Shown: positions 1-5,022 of the stretch, one piece after another
Layout of the letters: each line of letters begins with the position of its first letter
Numbering within the stretch: the first letter of the stretch is position 1
NCBI GenBank assembly: GCA_003645495.1
Contig: QNFK01000046.1
Location: 1 to 8,976, forward strand
Reading direction: 5' to 3'
Source of the DNA: Gammaproteobacteria bacterium
GTDB taxonomy: Bacteria > Pseudomonadota > Gammaproteobacteria > Steroidobacterales > Woeseiaceae
DNA length: 8,976 bases
Program-made: the position numbers and the translations under genes
Notes under the pieces: model-generated
The model's input: the letters and a program-made list of their open reading frames with translations, nothing else
What the model was told of the DNA's origin: nothing
Databases searched by the model: none

Positions 1-1
1 C

Positions 2-295
2 TACAAGACATCTTCATTGCTAAAGACCCAGGAATTAGCGGCCTATAATATGACCAGGTTATGGTTGAAGGATTATTACCTGACTTATCCGGAAAACACG
101 GTTGAAGACGAGGTAAGGTCGGCGTTGTCTGGCGACAAGAATTTCCTGCGTGGCCCCACGCCGTTATTTCGCGATGCTATGGATCATCTGGACAGAGGCT
201 TTGTCGTGAAAGACAGAAATTACGTATCAGCCAGATGGCCGGGGGACGCATACAGCATTTCTTTTGAATTGCTCGGTATGCTTGAAAGTGCGTAA
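2..295 (+). CDS. DJ-1/PfpI family protein (type 1 glutamine amidotransferase-like), 3' end only
   Basis: The reading frame is open from the left window edge to a TAA stop, so this is the last 97 residues of a longer gene. A TTG at position 17 is in frame, but it is probably internal because the frame continues upstream. The C-terminal motif RNYVSARWPGDAYS followed by a short helix (FELLGML) matches the end of DJ-1/PfpI-type proteins, which typically close with a 'G-N-x-x-[ST]-x-R-x-P-x-D' strand-turn and a final helix. The preceding TYPENTVEDEV and RGPTPLFRD segments are also typical of the subgroup annotated as type 1 glutamine amidotransferase domain proteins. The nucleophile-elbow Cys and the oxyanion residues would lie upstream and cannot be checked. 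Members of the superfamily include chaperones, deglycases and proteases, so no specific activity is assigned. The stop is followed by a long noncoding gap, so it is probably the last gene of its transcript. Confidence 0.72.
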   Translation, partial: YKTSSLLKTQELAAYNMTRLWLKDYYLTYPENTVEDEVRSALSGDKNFLRGPTPLFRDAMDHLDRGFVVKDRNYVSARWPGDAYSISFELLGMLESA

Positions 296-423
296 CGCTA
301 CCTGTAATAAATCAGGCTTGATCGTACAGATGTTGTAAGAACGAGCCGTACCTATGATGGTCAGCCTTGCTACTCGGCAGCCGTCGCCCATATGCGGCCA
401 TCGAAACCACCGAAAAGAACAGA

Positions 424-536
424 CGTCATTGCGAGCCCGGAGGGCGTGGCAACCTCCCGACGCTGTCGCGCGGCTTCGTTTTGCACTACTGCAACCTGAT
501 AGAGATTGCCGCGTCGCTTCGCTCCTCGCAATGACG
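424..536. repeat. Dispersed palindromic inverted-repeat element (REP/MITE-like, CATTGCGAG type)
   Basis: The ends are a perfect 12-bp inverted repeat, CGTCATTGCGAG at 424-435 and CTCGCAATGACG at 525-536. The similarity extends inward imperfectly over about 33-35 bases on each side (left arm 424-456, right arm 502-536). The left arm continues through GGCAACCTC and the complement of the right arm through GGCAATCTC. This consensus (CATTGCGAG..., GCAATCTC) is a known dispersed intergenic repeat in many unrelated bacterial genomes. It carries no transposase, and whether it is mobilised in trans is unknown. RNA from either strand would fold into a long imperfect hairpin, so it could affect read-through or mRNA stability between the flanking genes. 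Copy number cannot be seen from one window. Confidence 0.75.
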
Positions 537-575
537 TTGGTGCTATCCGACCGTCCGAATAGTAGCGACATTCAG

Positions 576-584
576 TGGTATGCT
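576..584 (+). promoter_or_regulatory. Possible extended -10 promoter element of the antiporter gene
   Basis: TGGTATGCT fits an extended -10 (TGnTATnnT) about 68 bases upstream of the antiporter ATG and just downstream of the inverted-repeat element. No good -35 hexamer lies at the expected spacing, so this is a weak motif-only prediction. Confidence 0.25.
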
Positions 585-651
585 AATTAGCGCTTGAGCT
601 AGCGGCGATTTCGCCGGTTTATGACCGCCAACAAAAAAAGACAGACAACAT

Positions 652-1917
652 ATGAGCATTTTTGAAATCGGTGCGTTCCTTATCGGCCTGTCGGCATTTT
701 TTGGCTACATAAACCATCGTTTTTTGCGGCTGCCACATACAGTAGGCCTGGTTGTAATGGCGCTGGCAGCTTCGCTGTCACTAATCCTGATCGAATTTCT
801 AAGCCCGCGTACGCAGTTACTGGAAACTGTCACCGGCATCCTTGAACAAATAGACTTTCATGAAACTGTAATGCACGGCATGCTGAGTTTTCTGCTTTTT
901 GCAGGCGCAATGCACGTAGACTTTTCAGTTTTCAGATCGAGATTATTGTCGATCGGCCTCATGGCCACTTTGGGAATACTGATATCAACATTCCTTATCG
1001 GTTGGGCTATGTGGTTGTTGCTCAACTTCTTTGGTATCGATATTCCGTTTATCTGGGCACTCGTATTTGGCGCGCTTATCAGCCCGACTGATCCGGTTGC
1101 AGTTCTGGGGTTGTTCAAGACGGTCAAGGTCCCGGAGTCACTGGAAGCAAAGATGGCTGGTGAGTCACTTCTCAATGATGGTGTTGGTGTCGTTGTATTC
1201 ACTATTGTTGTGGCAATTGCCGTTGGTGGCGACATGCATGGTGAAGCCATCGGCGTAATGACCGTGGTTGAACTCTTTTTTACTGAGGCAGTTGGCGGCG
1301 CCATTTTGGGGCTGGTTGCCGGGTACGCGTGCTATCGGGCGATGGGCCAGATTGACGAGCACAACCTGGAGGTTCTGATTACGCTGGCCATGGTTATGGT
1401 GACCTACGCAGTGGCAATCCGACTACACCTGAGCGGCCCGATTGCGATGGTTGTAGCCGGGCTTTTCATTGGTAACCGGGGCATGAAAAATGCTGTCAGC
1501 GATAAAACACGTGATTACGTAGAAAAATTCTGGTCACTGCTTGACGAGATTCTGAACTCCGTGTTGTTTTTGCTAATAGGTCTCGAAGTATTGGTCATTG
1601 CGCAAAGAATGGATCATATAGGAGTTGCACTGCTGGCCATTCCGGTAACTCTGACAGCGAGGTGGATTAGTGTCTCTGTTCCAATCTTAATCCTGGCACG
1701 ATGGCGGTCGTTTACCAAAGGTGCGATACCCATACTGACCTGGGGAGGATTGAGAGGCGGCATTGCGGTGGCACTCGCGCTTTCATTGCCGGTTAACGAG
1801 TACAAAGCAACGATATTAACCATCACCTATGCAGTTGTTTTGTTTTCGATAATTGTGCAGGGCCTGACGATCAAAACGTTGGTCGAGAAGCTGGTTGCTA
1901 AAGGTCCGATCGACTAG
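652..1917 (+). CDS. NhaP-type (CPA1 family) Na+(K+)/H+ antiporter
   Basis: A 421-residue polytopic inner-membrane protein with about a dozen hydrophobic segments, a usual length for prokaryotic CPA1 antiporters without a long cytoplasmic tail. The diagnostic motifs are present: SPTDPVAVLG at residues 144-153 (Asp147) and ESLLNDGVG at 171-179. The latter contains the Asn175-Asp176 pair, which in characterised NhaP proteins forms the ion- and proton-binding site. The late WGGLRGG motif at 364-370 carries the conserved Arg368, and the LLIGLE segment (307-312) is also typical. The protein would exchange cytoplasmic Na+ (or K+) for external protons, serving pH and salt homeostasis. The ATG start directly begins a membrane segment, but only an A-rich stretch and no strong Shine-Dalgarno precedes it. 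The gene converges on the cytochrome operon with about 40 bases between stops and stands alone in its direction. A functional link to the operon is not implied. Ion specificity cannot be read from sequence. Confidence 0.93.
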   Translation: MSIFEIGAFLIGLSAFFGYINHRFLRLPHTVGLVVMALAASLSLILIEFLSPRTQLLETVTGILEQIDFHETVMHGMLSFLLFAGAMHVDFSVFRSRLLSIGLMATLGILISTFLIGWAMWLLLNFFGIDIPFIWALVFGALISPTDPVAVLGLFKTVKVPESLEAKMAGESLLNDGVGVVVFTIVVAIAVGGDMHGEAIGVMTVVELFFTEAVGGAILGLVAGYACYRAMGQIDEHNLEVLITLAMVMVTYAVAIRLHLSGPIAMVVAGLFIGNRGMKNAVSDKTRDYVEKFWSLLDEILNSVLFLLIGLEVLVIAQRMDHIGVALLAIPVTLTARWISVSVPILILARWRSFTKGAIPILTWGGLRGGIAVALALSLPVNEYKATILTITYAVVLFSIIVQGLTIKTLVEKLVAKGPID

Positions 1918-1957
1918 GTGTCGTAGCTTTCCTTTGTGGAAACAGTCAATTTAGTCG

Positions 1958-2557
1958 CTAGTACTGTACCTGTCGAAGAAATTCGGCGAGGCTCTGTTTC
2001 GCTGCATTCTGGTCATCCCAGAGTTCGAACTCACGCGGAGTCGGACCCGCAGTACGTAGCCGAATGTCACTGGATTCGGCAATCAGCCGGATCTGATCGA
2101 CTGTAACCTGGTAATAAGCGTCTGCCGCGGATGCCGCCGGGCTGAGGTAAACCGGTTCGCTGACACCGATAGCGTCTGGTGCCCAGCCGCTCAACTCCAA
2201 TAACAGTGGTTCGCCGTCAGCAAACACGACAATCGACTCCAGTCCGTCACGAACAGATGAAACGTCAGTAACCTGCATCGTGCTCCAGGAGCTGATCCAG
2301 AGATAGTATCGGTATGTACCACTTCGGTTTACCTGGATCGGACCAGCGTGCATAAAATTTCTGGCATACGCAGCTTGTGATGGATTGTCCCGGTAGAAAA
2401 CCAGTGGCACGTCGACATAAGTTACTGTTGCACCGGTGTATTGGTCCAGTTTGTCACTCACGCTCGATGGCGACGATGCGCAACCTGCTAATCCGATAAG
2501 CGCGATCAAGCAGCTAAGCAGAACAGTTGAATTGCGATTCGCCATTTTCTCAAACAT
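1958..2557 (-). CDS. Putative outer-membrane/periplasmic lipoprotein of unknown function
   Basis: A 199-residue protein with a classical lipoprotein signal. A hydrophobic stretch (residues 12-24) leads to the lipobox LAGC with the lipidated cysteine at residue 26. The residues after it (ASSPS) contain no Asp at +2, compatible with outer-membrane sorting. The ATG at 2557 is used here. A second in-frame ATG four codons later (2545) would give a 22-residue signal peptide and is equally plausible, and neither has a strong Shine-Dalgarno. The mature part is mixed, with beta-type segments such as YRYYLWISSW and SIVVFADGEPLLLEL and an acidic C-terminus. I recognise no domain and see no heme motif. 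It begins five bases after the stop of the SPOR/TPR/barrel gene, so it is almost certainly co-transcribed and is the last gene of the operon. A role as an accessory subunit of the barrel or cytochrome assembly is inferred from position only. Confidence 0.8.
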   Translation of the reverse strand: MFEKMANRNSTVLLSCLIALIGLAGCASSPSSVSDKLDQYTGATVTYVDVPLVFYRDNPSQAAYARNFMHAGPIQVNRSGTYRYYLWISSWSTMQVTDVSSVRDGLESIVVFADGEPLLLELSGWAPDAIGVSEPVYLSPAASAADAYYQVTVDQIRLIAESSDIRLRTAGPTPREFELWDDQNAAKQSLAEFLRQVQY

Positions 2558-2562
2558 CAGAG

Positions 2563-5022
2563 CTAGAAGAATGCCTGATAGCCGAGGTTGATGAAATACG
2601 ACTCACGATCCAGGTTGACTATGCCGGAGTCCCGCTCCGAGAATCGTTTGCCGACCTCCAGTTGGAGGCGAAACTTCTGGCTCTTGCGTAACTGCATGCG
2701 TAGCCCGGGCGTGTATATCCATTCGTAACTTGAGTCTGACAACATTTGTCGACGGTCGACACGAATTCTCGGATTGATGCGCCAGGTGCGGCCAAGCGGA
2801 ATGCGTGTGTCGAGAGTTAATGACGTGACCTTAGTCGTGTCCGATGTTGAGTAGCGCAAACCAACGATCGATACATCACCTTCCATAAACAAGCTGCTGG
2901 CTGTGACGTTGGCGAAATAATATCGGTAGGTCGACTGCGGCGTCCCAGCCACGCCACCCGATGCTGGCGTCGCGTCTACCGATGTCTGGTTCGCATCTGC
3001 ATTAATTTGCAACCGCGGTGTCAGTGAGTGCGACAGTCCGAGCGTATAAGTTGTCGCAATCGATGTGCGATCCAGACTCAATTGCCGGATTTCCTCTTCC
3101 GTCATCAGAACCAGTAACTCGGCGAATGTTGCGACGGGTTGACCAATCAGCGCATTTCCAGTGCTGAGAAAAGGGCTACGACGCCGGTCGAGCGATCCGT
3201 GCAGAGTAAGGCGCGATTCGAAACGCCAGCTGCCCTGCAAATACGCGCTGCCGACTTCCTTGAACGACGTGTCGTAGTCGATAAGTCCCCAGAAGCTCTG
3301 ATTCGGACCGAAATACCTGAATTCAGTGCCAATCGCCTGGCGATCCCGGACCCCTTCAATGTCCTGCTGGATGTAGAACATACCCAGTTCGAGGTTTTCA
3401 ATGATTGGGCCGTAATTGATACTGGTGCCATAGAATGACCGCTCGGAATCTACTCCGTCAGCCGCCGAATTACCTGGTTTGCCACCGCCGGCGTTGACCA
3501 GTATGCGATCACTTGCCTGGTAGCCGAAGTTAAACCCATCGAAACGCCCGAGAACGCCGCCCGTATTTCTGGACTGTCGCCCGATTCGCCCGCGCAGACC
3601 AGTCGCCGCATCCGCCAGATCTGCATAGGCATAGGAAACTCGTAGTTGGTTGCCAGATCCCACGTCTTCATCGAGAAAATCATTGCGATAGCCGGCAGAT
3701 AAACGACTGCTGAAATCGAAGCGCTCACCACGACGTCTCGCGTCAAGATTTATGTCGGAGTAGAGTGCCGACTGACTGACGATTTCCTCGGCATCATTCA
3801 ATTGATTGACGTCGCGACGATAGTACTGCGAGAAAAAGGTCTGAATTCTCCAGTCACTCTGTCGCTGCGCCGAATTTCTGGCACGCATGGTGGAAGAAGT
3901 TGCTGAGTCGGCGGGTTTGCGTTCGACAGCGAGTAGTGCGGCGAGTCGCTGACTCACCCTGGTGGCCCCCTCGCTATCCGGATAAAGCGCCAGGTATCTT
4001 TGATATTCTGCTCTCGCGTGCGCCATTTGCCCGTTTTTCTCACGAGCGAGCGCCAGGAACTCCTGTGCTTCGCGATGACGGTCGTGATTGGGTGCCCGCA
4101 GCACCTTCGTATAAATCTGTACCGCCCGCGAATACTCCCTGGCAACCATCGCCTTACGCGCGTCGCTCATCAGTAAGTCGATTTTGTCGAGGCCTATGGA
4201 TGCCAATGCAGTGTTCGTCGCATAGGTGGACAGTTCAGGCCTGTCATCCGTCGGCAGGCTGGCTGAATCTGCAGTCACGGATCTTGGTGCATGATCGATC
4301 CAGGCTGTCGGAAAGCGATCCTGAAGATTAGCGAGTTCGACCTGGGCTTCTGCTGTATTCCGGAAGTAGCCGAGACGGAGTCGGTACCAGGTAACTCCGG
4401 CCAGAACCACCTCTGACTCAAAAAGTTCGATTCCGGGAGCAAGCTCCAGGGTTGGCATATCAGATTCGGCGTGCGCCCGGCGGCTTGAGGAAAGATTGAC
4501 AACGTATGCAGGCTCGGGATCCGGCGTTTTTTGCACGCGTACACCGGTCGCTCCGGATTTTGCCTGAACAGGGATGGCCGGTTCGTCAAAGTGCAGTCGA
4601 ATGGTCATAACGTTCGATGTGCCAGTGTGCACAACATCAAACCCAACCGATTCGTCGAAAATGAGGGTCAGCGTTTGATTGCCGACGGTGTTGCCGTCAT
4701 AGATTATCTCCTGCAAACCAACAAGATCCGCTTGCAATGGCCGCAGCTGTTCGCGTGAGCGGGCAACCAGTGGCGATACGCCGTTGCAAATAGTTGTGGA
4801 TTGCAGCTGTACGCGAATCGTGTCACCGCGTTGCGTCGGAAAATGGTCGATATATTCAATGCCGCAGGCAAAATGAACAGTCACTTCCGCCAGGACATTG
4901 CCACGGGTTACTTTCGATCCTGCAATGAATCCTGGCGCGCTCAATGCGACGGGCGCGACAAATAACAGGATCAATCCCGCCATCTGTCGCCAACGCTTGC
5001 TGCCCGGAAGTCTAGAAATCAC
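2563..5022 (-). CDS. SPOR- and TPR-domain outer-membrane beta-barrel protein (putative conduit or anchor)
   Basis: Numbered from a GTG at 5022 (819 residues). A charged N-terminus (RLPGSKRWR) and hydrophobic core (AGLILLFVAPVAL) form a signal peptide ending near residue 28. Next come a beta-rich domain at about 32-145 with Cys53 and Cys79 (possible disulfide), and a SPOR-like domain at about 172-243 (YVVNLSSS start, WYRLRLGYF, helix with NTAEAQVELANL). TPR-like helices occupy about 281-365 (AREYSRAVQIYTKVL, ARAEYQRYLALYP). A region of about 430 residues (390-819) then shows alternating amphipathic strands and ends YFINLGYQAFF, a typical Omp85-recognised C-terminus with terminal Phe. SPOR domains bind denuded peptidoglycan glycan, so the protein could tie an outer-membrane barrel to the wall. 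The start is uncertain. GTG 5022 overlaps the cytochrome stop by 11 bases and supplies the charged n-region. GTG 5106 would overlap it by 95 bases, and ATG 4983 would lose the charges. It is not recognisably MtrB. An electron-conduit role is inferred from its neighbours. Confidence 0.85.
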   Translation of the reverse strand: MISRLPGSKRWRQMAGLILLFVAPVALSAPGFIAGSKVTRGNVLAEVTVHFACGIEYIDHFPTQRGDTIRVQLQSTTICNGVSPLVARSREQLRPLQADLVGLQEIIYDGNTVGNQTLTLIFDESVGFDVVHTGTSNVMTIRLHFDEPAIPVQAKSGATGVRVQKTPDPEPAYVVNLSSSRRAHAESDMPTLELAPGIELFESEVVLAGVTWYRLRLGYFRNTAEAQVELANLQDRFPTAWIDHAPRSVTADSASLPTDDRPELSTYATNTALASIGLDKIDLLMSDARKAMVAREYSRAVQIYTKVLRAPNHDRHREAQEFLALAREKNGQMAHARAEYQRYLALYPDSEGATRVSQRLAALLAVERKPADSATSSTMRARNSAQRQSDWRIQTFFSQYYRRDVNQLNDAEEIVSQSALYSDINLDARRRGERFDFSSRLSAGYRNDFLDEDVGSGNQLRVSYAYADLADAATGLRGRIGRQSRNTGGVLGRFDGFNFGYQASDRILVNAGGGKPGNSAADGVDSERSFYGTSINYGPIIENLELGMFYIQQDIEGVRDRQAIGTEFRYFGPNQSFWGLIDYDTSFKEVGSAYLQGSWRFESRLTLHGSLDRRRSPFLSTGNALIGQPVATFAELLVLMTEEEIRQLSLDRTSIATTYTLGLSHSLTPRLQINADANQTSVDATPASGGVAGTPQSTYRYYFANVTASSLFMEGDVSIVGLRYSTSDTTKVTSLTLDTRIPLGRTWRINPRIRVDRRQMLSDSSYEWIYTPGLRMQLRKSQKFRLQLEVGKRFSERDSGIVNLDRESYFINLGYQAFF

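Larger units (their letters stand above)
296..651. other. Noncoding intergenic region carrying a palindromic repeat
   Basis: This 356-bp gap separates the DJ-1/PfpI-like gene from the antiporter gene. The only clear structure is the inverted repeat at 424-536. Small open frames here on both strands run through the repeat, lack recognisable protein motifs and are not supported as genes. No convincing rho-independent terminator follows the upstream gene. A short hairpin with arms CGGCG/CGCCG at 603-616 precedes the antiporter start by about 35 bases, but no U-tract follows it. Confidence 0.7.

Noticed and set aside
227..590. Small open frames on both strands across the intergenic gap (114 codons on -, 78 codons on +)
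   Set aside because: They run through the palindromic repeat, give low-complexity Arg/Ser-rich products without motifs, and the - strand one overlaps the end of the DJ-1/PfpI-like gene.
603..616. Hairpin CGGCG-ATTT-CGCCG upstream of the antiporter as a terminator or riboregulator
   Set aside because: It is a short stem with no following U-run and no conserved riboswitch feature, and could be chance in GC-rich sequence.
1928..1942. Hairpin TTTCC-TTTGT-GGAAA between the convergent antiporter and lipoprotein genes as a bidirectional terminator
   Set aside because: The stem is only five base pairs, mostly A-T, with no U-tract of useful length on either side.
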